A DNA stretch of 64,000 bases from Selaginella moellendorffii. Lineage: Eukaryota; Streptophyta; Lycopodiopsida; Selaginellales; Selaginellaceae. The stretch lies in contig NW_003314262.1 in the NCBI RefSeq assembly GCF_000143415.4, positions 3,158,519-3,222,518 on the forward strand, given 5' to 3'. The translations under genes and the position numbers were made by a program. Under the pieces are notes generated by a model, which searched no databases, was not told the DNA's origin, and was given only the letters and a program-made list of their open reading frames with translations. Shown here one piece after another: positions 1 through 11,757 of this stretch. Every line of letters begins with the position of its first letter. Positions within the stretch are counted from its first letter, which is position 1.

Positions 1-1
1 C

Positions 2-343
2 CTCTCTCCTTATATTCCCAGTCCTATTCCAAATTGGGTCATTCCTCTGCCTCCACCAATGCAGCTCGAGGATAGGTCTGAGTACGAGGTTCAGGACATC
101 CTTGATTCCAAGATCTCCCGGTCTAAACTCTACTATCTGGTTGACTGGAAGGGTTATGGACCTGAAGACCGCACTTGGGAACCTACGGACAACCTGATTC
201 ATTCTCCTGACCTTGTTCAGGACTTCCACCACCGCTATCCTTCTCATCCTAGTCCTCATTCTTTTTCTCCATCTCCCATCCCTCGCCGCCCTTCTCATCC
301 TCCTCTTCATTCTCATTCACGTCTTCATTCCACTCGTTCTTGA
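2..343 (+). CDS. 3' end of Ty3/gypsy chromovirus pol with chromodomain (partial)
   Basis: The reading frame is open from the window edge to the TGA at 341-343. It begins with a proline-rich linker typical of the integrase tail. A chromodomain follows: the segment EVQDILDSKI, then LYYLVDWKGYGPEDRTWEP, then a tail ending in a Ser/Pro/His-rich stretch. A chromodomain fused to the integrase C-terminus defines the chromovirus clade of Metaviridae-type LTR retrotransposons, where it is thought to steer integration to modified chromatin. Only the last 113 codons lie in the window; gag, protease, reverse transcriptase and the integrase core would be to the left. The frame is intact up to the stop, and a purine tract with an LTR-like sequence follows at once. 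That order supports a real 3' end of an element. Confidence 0.85.
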   Translation, partial: LSPYIPSPIPNWVIPLPPPMQLEDRSEYEVQDILDSKISRSKLYYLVDWKGYGPEDRTWEPTDNLIHSPDLVQDFHHRYPSHPSPHSFSPSPIPRRPSHPPLHSHSRLHSTRS

Positions 344-860
344 GGAGGGGGTGTTGTTGGGAATCCCCCAATTCTTGCCACATTCCTAACTCTCACCGGA
401 TTCCTGACTTGTAGACCACATTCCTGACTCTCGAGACACTTCCCTATTCCTGACTTTCAAGACACTTCCCTATTCCTAACTCTCGATTTCCCGTACAATT
501 CCTGAGTCTCGAGCCGCATTCCTGATGATGATGTGGCGCCTCCTTGACCTCAACTATATTTAGGCTGTCCTCAATCCAAGAGTGGTGGAACTTCATCAAC
601 CTATAGTATATATAGGTTAGCCTTGTTCCATTTCTTCACAATCTGAATCAACGCTAGTCTAAGGGCTCTTCTTCATTTCCACTAGCTTTTCTCTTGTCTT
701 TTGCATTTTCCAGTCTTGATCTTGTTGGGGGTCTTGATAGGATAGGGGTGAAACGCTATACCATTTTGTCTAGGCTTGCTATTAAAGATTTAAGTTACAA
801 TACTCAATTCTTTTCCAGGAAACCTTGCTATTACTCCTTGAGTAGTTTGGTGTTGGATTA
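341..860 (+). mobile_element. Polypurine tract and 3' LTR of the chromovirus (right end uncertain)
   Basis: A purine tract (GAGGAGGGGG, 342-351) lies directly after the pol stop and is followed by TGTTG at 352, the expected order of polypurine tract and LTR 5' end. Inside are imperfect short repeats (378-525) and a TATA-like stretch (TATATATA around 606-614). I could not fix the right border: no clear CA end or target-site duplication is visible, so 860 is where the base composition changes. The matching 5' LTR lies outside the window. Confidence 0.55.
378..525 (+). repeat. Short imperfect tandem repeats inside the LTR
   Basis: Six or so copies of a unit of roughly 20-28 bases built around ATTCCTGACTCTCGAGACAC occur in a row. 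They differ by substitutions (ATTCCTAACTCTC, ATTCCTGACTTTC, ATTCCTGAGTCTC). The position upstream of the TATA-like sequence corresponds to the U3 region, where tandem enhancer-like repeats are common in LTR elements. Confidence 0.6.
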
Positions 861-3800
861 GTTTTGAGTTTGGTTAAAAAGAAAGTAGCATAAGCTTATT
901 TGTGTTGTGAACAAAAATTAGTGGTGTTGGGTGTTATAAATCTTTATTGGTGGAATGTGGCATTTATGTTGCATTTTGTTGAATTGAGTTGGCACTTGAT
1001 AATCACATAAACTTTTGAAGTAATGATATGGGTATTGCTTGTAGTGTTGCTCAATTGATGATCAAGTCGTTGTGATTTCTTATATCATATCCATGTGACA
1101 ATGAGTAATATGTTTACAAAGTTGCTTGGTTAAATGATGATCAACCCCAAAGTCATTGATAGCGAAGTTAGTTTACTTGCAAATAGTAGCATTGAAATAG
1201 CTTTGACTTGGTTCTCAATAGTGATTTATAATATGCTAAGTATATGTTGGTACCTTGTTTCACTAAGGTTACCCATATAAAGGGTTATAACATTCACTTG
1301 CTATGGCTTGTCAATTGATCCGTTATACTTTGAGTAGATTATTGGATGGTGAAGGTGTATAGTTGAAACATTGACATCGCTAGCACTTGTGTTAGTGGAA
1401 GTGGCATTATTATTTCGAGTGATGAGGAATTCTCTTTAAACCTTGATTTTCCATGTCATTTTTCTTGTTAGTGTTTTGGTTGCACATGGATTTTGAAGGT
1501 GATTAAAGAAGAGTGTTTATGCAATGTGGATATTCGAAGATGTGGTCTTCGTGATCAAGTCTTGGATGTTCATTTTGCATTTGACGGATGTCGATGTTGG
1601 ATTTGGAGATATGTACGAGATGTTCAATGCTTAAGCATACTATGGGTCATGAGAATTAGTGTTGAGGTGAACTTATGTGAAGTTGTAGGCAGGAGGAAGT
1701 TAATTGATTTTTGAAAGGATTGAAAGTCATTCTTTCTCTAGGATAGAAAATTTTCCACAAATTTTCTTAAACTTTTCCAATGGTTGATCTATTGATCATT
1801 TTGCTTGAAAACCATTCTGTTTTCGAGGCCAATATAAACTAGTGAAAGGGTTGGAGTTGATTTTGGTTGGCTTAAACTTTAATAAGTAGTTTATATGATA
1901 TAACCCGAAAGGGATACTGACTTTTGGGGCTAAAGCAATTAAGTTGGATAGAGTCTAGAGTTGGTGTAGAAAAGTGGTTGTTGCACTTTTTTAAGAAAGG
2001 TGACCCTTGTGTCTTTCTTCTATAGCATTGTAGGTACACCTTACATTTCGTTAAGACTCTATGAGAGTAGTGAGCTCTCACTGATCTTGACTTGGTCTTG
2101 GTGGCCCTGTAGCTTGGCTAAGGATGGTGATATCTAACTTAATTGTTGAGTTTAAGATGTTGGTACCCGTACTATAGCTTTGTCTAAGAGGAGGTTGTGT
2201 ACTAATATGAGTCCATCTCATAGTCTTCACTTTAATTTCGACTAAGTGTTAGTCATATATAGCTAACTTCTTCAAGGCATGCTCAGAGTTGTTGACTAAA
2301 TGTGTTGGTGAGCTTATTGCAGTAGAGTTGGATTCGAGTGGTCATTTAGTTTGTGCTTGTCTGTGAACCTTTATCTCATACATGGGGTATTACGTTTATG
2401 TTAGCTAAGTATATGACTCGATGATATGAGTTTAGTGTTGAGTCTTGTGAAGGCAAGTTGAAGAGTGATTATTAGTTGCTTTGCGACTAATGGTTGCTAG
2501 TAGACTTTGTCAAAGACTATGACACTTGCTTCACTTGATAATGATTTAGCAGTGATGGGCTTGCTTTATTAAATGGTGTTGCAAAGGATCATGTCATGGC
2601 TATTGGCATGTCAATTCCTCTGTCGATATCATTTGGTTGCGTTTAGTTCGTAGTGTTAAATTTCATTAAGTCTTGGATGTGGTGAATCACTTCTTGATGA
2701 TGTGTTATCTAAAACTGAGTATTGTTAAAGGATTACTCTTGAATACTGAGTAAAATATCTTCAACATTGGTTAACATGATTCCTAGAGAGTTTTGAGTGG
2801 TGATTCACTTTTGCTTTCTTCTAGCTTTGTTATGGTGTTGATGGCATTGAAGTGATGCCTTGTCATTGACATTGTTGATGTTGAGATTTGAGTGAAATGA
2901 GATGTCTCTCCTTAAAATTGATATTGAGTTTCATTAGTCTCAATGAATATAATGTTGATAATTTAGCTATGGCTTTGTGTTATTGGCATTCATGCATTTG
3001 GTAGTTAATAACTGTGTTGGCATTCAAACGAACTAAGTGGCAAGTTTGAGTTAGTTGTATTCTAGACGAAATTGTTTAATAGGGGTTGAGTTTTGAGTTT
3101 TTCCTTGAAAAGTGATTTAATCATGGACAATGTTAACTCTACAAAAAGAAGAGTTAGTGATTGATATTGGAATGTTTGAATCCTTATTGGATATGACTTA
3201 GAATATATCAATCATTGATAATTCTTCTTGTGCTTGTTATGAAGTGAGTTACATTTTGTTATAGATAGATTCATAGAGGATTAATTTGGTGGTCACTTGT
3301 TGAGCATAACTTTGTTATGCTTAGCTTTTGGATTGATGCAAATATACTCTTCATTAGCTTTGCATTATGAAATTTAATATTGTGGGTTGTGCTATGATTT
3401 CTTCTTTAACATTGAAATTAATTCATGCAAGACTTGTGATCATTGTTAGGTAATACTTAGCTATATGCTTCTTCGAGTTTTTGGTTCTTTGAGTTTTATA
3501 TTCATTGTTCCATTTGTTAAAAGTTGTTGGGGAAGGCATTTTGGCTCCTAGCTTCGATGTTGAAGTTAATATTTGCATCTGGCAATCATTAATGATAATT
3601 GATTATCATCTAGGATAGTTTTGTCAAAGGTTTTGCTTGATTATTATTGATCTAGAATGATTTGCCATTTTTCAAGGTGGTAGATTCTTTCTTCAATGAT
3701 GATTATGCATCTCTTCATTGATGGGATAATTGATAATCTTTCATGATGGTTAGTTGTTCTCTTTGATAATTTATAGTTTTTTCGCAATACCACATGTTCT

Positions 3801-4877
3801 TTGTGGTTTGCTCTGGATTGGTCTTTTAGGTTTGAAACATTAATAAAATGTTGCTAATGTTTACTTGAGAAACTTTAGTTCCTTGGTATTGTTAACCGGG
3901 ATCTATTTAGATTGGCTAGTGCAATAGTTAGTATGAATGAGTGTTTGTTAGTTTTACTATATTCATTCTATTTTGTTAATTATTGTTTGAGTTGATTCTG
4001 ATAGATTAGGATGTTATTTTCTTCTGGTAATACATTCGCAAACATTTTTCTCGCTAATCGATGATACTTTGTGTTCTTTGAGTTATCTTTCGTAAATTGT
4101 TTGGCATTCTATCTGCAATCTTTGATAGTTATGTTTTGTCATTGAGTGTCCTTGATGATATATTAGTTATTGACTTTTGTTAAATGATGAATCCTATATT
4201 TCCAAAAATGATGATCTTGGTGGTTCCTATACTCTAATACTGGTTTATTGGATGATAACTTCTTTAGAATACTTTTGTGTTCTAATCTAAGCTTTATTCA
4301 CTAATAATTAAGACTTTAAGATATCATTGTCTATGACTTTGATATTGTCCATCTATTGCTCTTTGAGTTTGGGCTAATATAGGCAAATTGGCTTCAGCAC
4401 TTCGTGTGCATAGTGAAATCTTTAGTCATGAGGTAGTTATTGTCAACTGGTCACATAACTTGCCTCTCTATTGATGTTCCTTATTCCGTTAAAATGGCAT
4501 GATCATATAAACAACTCTGATTACTTGTTTATAGTAGTTTATCTAAACTTTACTAACGAGTTTGGTTTCTTTGCTCATAAGGGTTGGAGCCTCTGGCTTC
4601 TCTCTCTATGTCCCTACAGGCAAAGGTGTATCACACTTTTGTAAGCTGGGTGACACCCAAAGCAGCAAAGATGGCTAACTCTATTGGTCATTTCCTTATC
4701 GACGACGGCTGGAAGGTGTTTGAGTTAGTAGCGTATTTGCGTTAGACAAAAAAGTTACCCTACATTTAAGTTAGTGCATTTTTCACATAGTGTGATCATT
4801 GTGAATTTTTTCTGGAGTTGTTTCTTTGGCGGTGGTCTAAACTGGAGTATGCATCAACGAGGACGTCAATCTTCCTT
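861..4877. other. About 4 kb of T-rich, C-poor sequence without recognisable genes
   Basis: There are no long open frames and no known domain on either strand. The + strand is strongly skewed: in 1021-1080 I count 26 T, 13 A, 15 G and 6 C, and in 2521-2580 24 T, 14 A, 14 G and 8 C. The skew persists to about 4550. Short motifs such as TTGAGTT and GTGTTGG recur without a clear period. The stretch ends at a purine tract of the kind found before an LTR (4877-4889), so it may be the internal, non-coding body of a degraded or non-autonomous LTR element. That is an inference. Confidence 0.4.
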
Positions 4878-4930
4878 AAGGGGGGAGAGTGTCACGAATA
4901 TAACTTTGGGTATTGAAAATTACTTGTCGG
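4877..4930 (+). mobile_element. Candidate polypurine tract and LTR start
   Basis: AAGGGGGGAGAG is followed by TGTCACGAATATAAC. This is the arrangement seen at the 3' LTR boundary of many plant Ty3/gypsy elements, which often begin TGTCACG. No LTR end, target-site duplication or second LTR copy was found, so this is a candidate only. Confidence 0.35.
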
Positions 4931-5990
4931 CTAGTCTTTATAGACACTCTTTCCTTACTGCCACATGCTCAACCTATGCTTCTACAATGCAGTCCAGTTG
5001 GTTTAGCATTATGGCCTTCATGCTAGGCCTCATTCCTAATTCAGCAAGCATTGCATTAATAGTTCTCGCTACAGGCCATAGTCCTCAGCTTGTGGAGCTG
5101 TTGCAAGCCTTCATGGACGGCCTGGAATTGTTTGAAGTTAAGGTAACTTGCCTCAGCAAGCCAGTGATCACAGATGAACTTTCACCCAGAATTGTACTCG
5201 GGACACTGGACAGGATGCACGAGGTATTGTGTGGGGACAATACAACCTGGAAGCCACACAAAGCAGTTCTCATAGAGACCTGGTTTCCACACAAAAAGTA
5301 CATCTGGAGGTAATATGCTCCATCCTTTGGAGTCACGACATGACCTTGGGGATCCACTCACTAAACGGTGTAGAAGAAATTGTCACAACGTTCTGCAAGG
5401 GCAAGACAAGCAGGATTCCCAGGCCAGGCTTCACCTTAAGCTCAGTCAAGCCCTTCTATGAGCGCCAGTGGCAAGCTCACCAAGCTTGGGGAAGTGTGGA
5501 AGTTGTTTCGGACAAGGAGCAACATAATGACAGTCTACTGCAACTCGGTATCACAGGTGGAACTGGTTGCTTCTGGGATGGAAAGTGTTTTTAAAGTGGC
5601 TGCAACGCACCAGGAAGAGACTATCGCGCTTTCTGCCAGCGTGGGTTGCTTCTAATCACCAACATAATCTTCAGTGGGAGCCGCGTGTAATCAACTTTGA
5701 CATGCCCGAGTCTGTGGATCTTTGGCGAGAGCAAGCGTGCCCAGGAGACTTTGGACGAGAGAGGTGGTGAACATTTTCTCTGAGCTTGAAGTTCGTTTGC
5801 TGCACGAGTTGAGCGGAGCCTTGATTTCAAGGCCGATCTCCTGGTTGCAAGAGACCATCGTCTGAATGGTAAGCCACCGAAAGAAAGAGGGAAAGTTGGT
5901 CGTATTTGATTGTACTTGTTCTAAAAGCATTACTTCGTGGTTTTCTAAGCATCTATGAAGCATTCCATCACCAAAACTTGCTCTTGTCAC
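4931..5990. other. Gene-like open frames of unknown nature
   Basis: Several overlapping short frames exist on the + strand (ending at 5313, 5594 and 5655) and one on the - strand. The frame around 5040-5310 and the one at 5458-5655 (starting MSASGKLTKLGEVWKLF) look more protein-like than chance. However, no splice sites join them convincingly and I recognise no family. They may be remnants of an element or host gene. Confidence 0.2.
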
Positions 5991-5991
5991 C

Positions 5992-6681
5992 TCACGCATA
6001 CGAATCATCCTCTGAATTTGCCCTCAAAGGGTAATTGAAAGCATCCCCCATGCCAGGAGGCAGATTTTCCACGTCCTGAAACAAGGATTTTGTTGCAACA
6101 GAGAAGCACTCCTCCCCCTCAAGCCGATCATAATCCCGAATCTCCCCAGCATACCCAACGCACGCCTTGAAATAGATCTTGTCCGCATCATCGATGCAAG
6201 CGCTAATACCTCCATGATCCTCGCAACGTTCTCCCTCAACTTCTCGTGGCTCTCGTTGAAGAACGCTATCTCCACCACCACAATCGGCACATCGAGCCTC
6301 GTAAATGGGGAGCGACGAAACAGCAGGTGATCCACCATCTTCATATCCCCATTGGGGAATTCCACCATGAAGTTCCCCCAGTGATAGATGGGGCCACAGA
6401 GAGGATCCAAACCCAATTTGAACATTAGATCATACAGTACACAGAATACATACCCTTTGATCACTGCATGCACTCCAGTGTTATCCCCACAGATGAGCCT
6501 CGCACTTGCACATCATCCTGGTCCACCAAGTGCTCAAAAACCATGGAATCCACTCCAGAAGCACAGTAGTAAGGGCCCTTCTTGAAATCCGACTTGTAAT
6601 CCTGGCATGAACAGCTTCACAGGCTTTCACAAGCCGATTCATAACCCTCTTTGCCGCTGCCTTCCTCTTCCTCTCTGCCAT
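5992..6681 (-). pseudogene. Frameshifted gene, possibly a PD-(D/E)XK (Uma2-like) protein
   Basis: Starting at the ATG at 6681 (MAERKRKAAAKRVMNR), a continuous protein-like sequence can be followed to a TGA at 5992-5994 only by changing frame about three times (near 6600, 6480 and 6210). Segments include DYKSDFKKGPYYCASG, then GPIYHWGNFMVEFPNG, then RLDVPIVVVEIAFFNESHEK, and finally GEIRDYDRLEGEECFSVATK before the end DDSYA. The frame changes have no matching introns, so this is either a decaying gene or draft-sequence indels. The piece VPIVVVEIAFFNESHEKLRE resembles the core of Uma2/PD-(D/E)XK nuclease-fold proteins, where a hydrophobic strand precedes an E-x-A/G-x-S turn. The resemblance is weak and no catalytic set can be confirmed. 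Confidence 0.4.
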
Positions 6682-6858
6682 CTTTCTCCTCCATCGCCTT
6701 AACCCTAAGCTTCTAACAGAAGACTTCACAAACCCTAATATTCAAATTAAAAGGTTTTCGCGCGATCAAATTATAAGCTTTCGCGCGGAAAAGTTTAAAT
6801 CTTGATAGGATCAGTGGATCAATTGGTAAGAACGAGGAGATCCTAGGGATCGAACTCT

Positions 6859-9800
6859 CTAGGCGCGGACAATGCTGCTGATGCCCGAGCAAATCGTAGA
6901 GAGGCTGTCCTGCTGGAAGCTCAGGGCGCCCAGATAGCTCCCCAGCTCCTGCGCAACGCGGAGCCTCTCCAGCTTCATCGAGACGAGGAGCTCCTGGTTT
7001 TGCTGGGCCTGGACACCCACCTTGGCCGCCAGATCGTCCCTCTCTCGCCTCGCCTGCCGGAGATCCTCGTCCAGCATCGAGATGTGAGCGTTGGACATGT
7101 GGAGGCTCTCAATCAGGGCCTCGTGCTCGTCTTTGCTGCTCGACTGGAGAGTAACAAGACAATGGTTGTGAGGTAGAGACTGGCTAGCACGTAGAGGCAA
7201 ACCTCCAGGGCTGAGAGCTTGGCAGTTAGTTCGCGGAGCTGCGATTCCTTGCGTGCGATGGATTGTTCCATGCGATCGTTTTGTATTTGTAGCTCGTTTT
7301 TTGCCTTTCGCTCCTGTGAGGAAAATATAAGCTTTTCGCTATCCCAACATGTTTTCGTTCGGTACCTCGGCCTCCAGGGAGAGTTTGAGCTCGTTGTTGG
7401 CTTTCAAAAGCTTGCTGTTCGTGCGGGAGAGATCTTTGAGCTCCTGCTTGTGTTTCTCTTCCTGTAATTGTTATGTTAAACGAGGGAAAACATTTTGTAA
7501 CTTTTTAAAGTTTGATTACCTGCAATTTCATCGACTGCTCCAACTCTTTGTGGATTTTGTGATGGCTGGTATTTTTATCTGAGAGTTTTTGGAGCTCAGT
7601 GTTGTAGTTTTCTTCCTGTAAGAAAGTAAAGCTAGTAAACCGTGCGTCTTGGAATGAAAGCTTTACCCGCAAGGAGGCGGACGATTTCAGTTGCTCGTTT
7701 GTCCTTTGAAGCTCCGTGTTCGTGTTCATCAGTTCATGGAGCTGTGTCTTGTATTTCTCTTCCTGAGAGGATTTGCTCGTTAAACCTGTCACAGTTTGGA
7801 GTGAATCATATACATTCACCTGAGCGAAAAGCTTCTCCTCAAGTAGTTGTTTTTGCTCCACGGCTGCGTCTAGCTCTTGTTTGTTCTGGCTGTGTTTTCT
7901 CTCCAGCTCATCGAGCTTGTTTGCTGTTTCATGTTCCTGCAAATCAAGCATAAATCAATCCGTTCCAATGAACAATTCACACCAGTACCTCAAGCTTCGC
8001 AGATTTAAGTAGAGAATCCAAGCGTCCCTTGTCCTCCAAGAGAACAGTGTTTTCGGTCACGGTAGTAGTTAAGCGACTGCCAATTCGTACATTTTCTTCC
8101 GCCAGCTGGTCCATTTCCTCTTTCTGTATCGCATGCTATTAGTACCATCACGGTAATACATGGATTTTACCTGACGAAGATTACACGCATTTAGCTGTTC
8201 TAGCTCACTTTCTAGACGACTATTTTCTTTGCGTAAGTCAGCCACTGTCTGGTTGAGATGCTGGTTTTTGGTTATAATTTCATTAAGCTGTTGCTCCTGC
8301 ACAAAAAATAATAAAAATCACAAAAATCAAAAGTCAAAAGTCAAAAAAATTGTTAAACATCTGGTAACCAATTACCTGCAAAGTCCTACATTCACGAAGA
8401 CGATTGTTTTCTGACCGAAAATCCTCCACCTTTCTGTTAATCTCGCTATTGCTATCCAGTAGCACATTTAGCTTTCTAGTCGCGTCCGCTGCTTCTTCAC
8501 TCTGGAGAAAAACAGTGACATTTTATTGAAAAGAAGACGAATTCCTACCTTTGAATCAAAGCGGGATTGAAGCTCTTCAAGCTGGAGCTGTAGTTCCTTT
8601 ACCTGAAACTCCATCTACAAGCACAACCAGCATTTAACTTTCACGTACAAGCAGCAAGACTTACAAGCTCGGTCTCGTCGGATTTTACACAAGGTGTGTA
8701 CTCTGACGTAGACGGAACTGCTTGGTCTTCTGTGTTTAAAGTTGCCCAGTCGTCATCGAGTTCTTGGTTTAGGCGCGTCCATGCATCTTCATCGGCAACA
8801 TTTGGTTTCTCCTTGGTCGTTGTTTGTTGTTCGTCACGAGAATGCGATGGAAATGGCGTACTTTGAACCTCCCAAAGATCATCAGCATTTTTTTCGAGAA
8901 GGGATTCAAATGCAGGTAAAGGTGTGACTACTCTGCCTCTATCCCGCCTAGTAGAGATTCGAGAGCTGTCCAAACGTGTTAAAGGGCTCCGAAAGCATTC
9001 CTAGAAACTAGCAATAAGTACACACAAAACATGATCGTAACCAAAACCTTAGCTGATGCGTCCAAAATCCCTTGTTGCGGGGACCATGTCTCTCGGCGAG
9101 TAACCTGCGGAAAAAATGATTTCAGAAGAAAATAACATAAAAACCAGGGACAAACCATCTTCATAGCATTCGAATAATCATCTCGAGCTGCTGAACTTAA
9201 GACTAAAGAGCTCAGATTTTCAATCTTTTGTTCTTGCTCTTTTATTCTCCTTTCACGATCCAGCTGGGCTGCTCTCTCCTCTTCTAGCTCCAGCGCAAGT
9301 TTCTCCTTCTCCAATTCGTACTGTAAAACAAAAACAAAAGTCAGATATCTGTGGACTATAACCACAACGCGATCGGCTTTACTCAAAAATGCCATAGAAA
9401 AAACCTTCAGCAAGTCGTTGCGTAGATTTAAAAGTTGTTTTTCGAAATCATCCGAACGTAGCCCCTGCAATAAGTTTTCAGGACACAACTAAGAACATTA
9501 AGAGCGAAACATACCAACAACTTTTCACGAAGCTCTTCAATTTCTTTTTTCTGCCGCTTAAGAAGAGCTGCATCAGTGAGTATCTACAAAAACAGGAAAT
9601 AAAAAAATCGTGAAAAGGCTGGTCAGCTGCAACTGCGCCTCCGGAATCAAGGAGGCAATGCCAAAGAGCCAAGTAAAACATACCTCATTGACGTGCGCGC
9701 ATGTTGCAACTTTTTTCGCTCTCGAGGCAAATTGAAGTGTTCCCTTTGTTTCGTCTATGTGTATCTGAAACAGATGATACGAAACTTTGAGGCACTGAGC

Positions 9801-11148
9801 CGTTGACGTGTTACCTCATCCGGTGTAATGGTGCAAATAATAGCCGTTTTTGCGTTACCGTCTAAAGCGGATTGAAGAATGCGCGTCAGTTTGCTGTCCC
9901 GGTAGGGTATATGACCTCTATCATTGAAATATGTGAAAAAGATGAAAGCTAGGAGGAAAGTGTTACCCTTTTCCTGGACCCTCGCTGAGCTTATTGATAA
10001 CAGTTCCAAGAGTCATGAGACTCTTGTTGATGTGTTGTCCCTCCTTAAGTCGAACTCCTCCAGCTCCTGTTTTTGCAACACGTTCAGAACCGGCTAGATC
10101 TACCAGGTTCTGAAAAGAACAAGTTATAGTGCAAACTTATAGATCGTAACATTCCAGGCTTACCAAAGTAGACACTCGAACAGAGTCCGTATTTCTGTTG
10201 TTGTCCCTGCTTTCAATGACCTGTGTGAATGTGACAGCACTTAACCACCATTCCAGTGATTCACGATACATACCATTCGAAATATAGAATGAGATCGACT
10301 ACTGTAACTGTTCATGTTCGTCTCACCAAAATGACGATGTGCTGCAATACCATTGACAATGTCAGTACGCCTCTATAGCGTTCCGAGTACCTTCTCCAAG
10401 CTTTAAGAAATCAAATACTTGGTCAGGACTGTTAACAATTTCCTCTCTGAGTCCAGCAACAAACAACCCCTTCTGTACAATGAAGTGTAAGAATGTGAGA
10501 AACACTTGCAAATGTTACCTCGAAATTCTCGTGTATTTGTAGTTTCCTGTTCTCGGGAGCTAAGAGGTCGTTGATCTCTTCGTTATAAATCTCCATGTAA
10601 GAAACGCGAACTAGGAACTCCCTGCTAGAATTCTGAATGAATAAAAGTCAGCAACTGATAGTTCCGAGTTTCGAGCTAGCAAACCTGGGATATGCTGTCA
10701 AAAACATCTCGGATAGCTAAAGGAATGATACCAGGATGACTATCAGAACCTTGCATCGTGTAAGTCTTCCCGCTACTTGTTTGCCCATACGCAAACACAG
10801 TTCCTGGAGAAAGAAAGCGTGAAGCGTGACTCAATAAAGGCTTGAATTGGCCTACCGTTAAATCCTTGCAATGCCGAAATGACAACTTCTTTGGCATGGA
10901 TGTCGTAGACGTCAGAGTTCTTAGAATTCGATCCAAACAATTGATCTGCCCAAGTAAGTCTTAGAATCCAAAAGCTAGAAGACTAGAAAGTATTTACCAA
11001 AAGCGTAAGTGTAGCCGGAGAGTGGCGCTCCATAGCAGTTGCACAGTGAAAGCTTCTTTTCCTGTTCCTCAACAACCCAATGATTCCCTTTGACGAGCTC
11101 CTCCTTCGATGGAGGCCTCACACGGATCGCTACCGAGATTCTCTCCAT
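6859..11148 (-). CDS. Kinesin-7, CENP-E-like (KIN-7O type), multi-exon
   Basis: This is a plus-end-directed microtubule motor of the CENP-E-like branch of kinesin-7. It starts at the ATG at 11148 ([21 protein letters not shown]), matching the short N-terminus of plant KIN-7O. Exons read in order show the P-loop ([14 protein letters not shown], near 10800), switch I ([11 protein letters not shown], near 10290), switch II ([17 protein letters not shown], near 10090), and [20 protein letters not shown] (near 9900). The neck ([19 protein letters not shown]) begins near 9690. A long coiled-coil tail follows, rich in Glu, Lys, Gln and Leu, ending SGISSIVRA at 6859. More than twenty exons are separated by introns of about 45-70 bases, and the protein is roughly 950 residues. 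The gene shares a 609-base divergent promoter region with the epsin gene. Family assignment is strong; the exact orthologue name is from memory. Confidence 0.9.
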
Positions 11149-11757
11149 TCTTCCGACGGCTATGGCGATCGCCCAGCTGCTGGATCACGACCAGTCCCCC
11201 GATCACAATCCCGTGTCAGGAGCTCCAATGCGGCATTACACTAATCCTTTTCACCCGCTCCTCAAGAACAGGAGGAGGATTTCATACCCGGGAATGTCGA
11301 TCGCGCAGATCAGTGGAGAAGAATGGCGCCGCGAAGATCTTTCCCCCGAGCTAGGGCTTGTAAACCCAAAACTCTCGGGGTTCGAAATCTCTAACGGATA
11401 CATTGGCTCATACCGTACAATGGCCCAAAGCCGCATTTGGCATTCGTAGGAGTATGGCCAAAACTGACAGCGGACGGCCCGCAATGCGCCACGTATTACC
11501 TTCTAATCTAACGATGGCGATAGCTCTGCTTGGGCTTGCCCTTCTCGAGCTAGCTGCTGGATTGGGTGGCTATGGCGCTTTGATCCCACGGCTGCGCCAA
11601 GGGTTTTGAGGTAAGATGCGCCTCGTCTGTTCTTGCCGATCGCAGCATCGGCGCGAGGGTTTCTCGATCCTGCATTGTAGAAGCTAGATCTAGAAATTCG
11701 CAGTTTGCTGCGATCCATGCATTCTGACGGATTCGCTTGATCAAGGGCGCATGCTCG
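11149..11757. promoter_or_regulatory. Divergent intergenic region between kinesin-7 and epsin
   Basis: 609 bases separate the two start codons, which point away from each other, so this segment must hold both 5' UTRs and promoters. It is fairly GC-rich, and open frames on both strands here look like chance. I see no clear TATA box; TAGGGCTT near 11351 is the only element I would note. Confidence 0.5.

Noticed and set aside
6801-6860. tRNA-like boxes (TGGATCAATTGG and GGATCGAACTC) upstream of the frameshifted gene
   Set aside because: Box A and box B resemblance is present, but no acceptor, D or anticodon stem can be folded, so neither a tRNA nor a convincing tRNA-derived SINE can be claimed.
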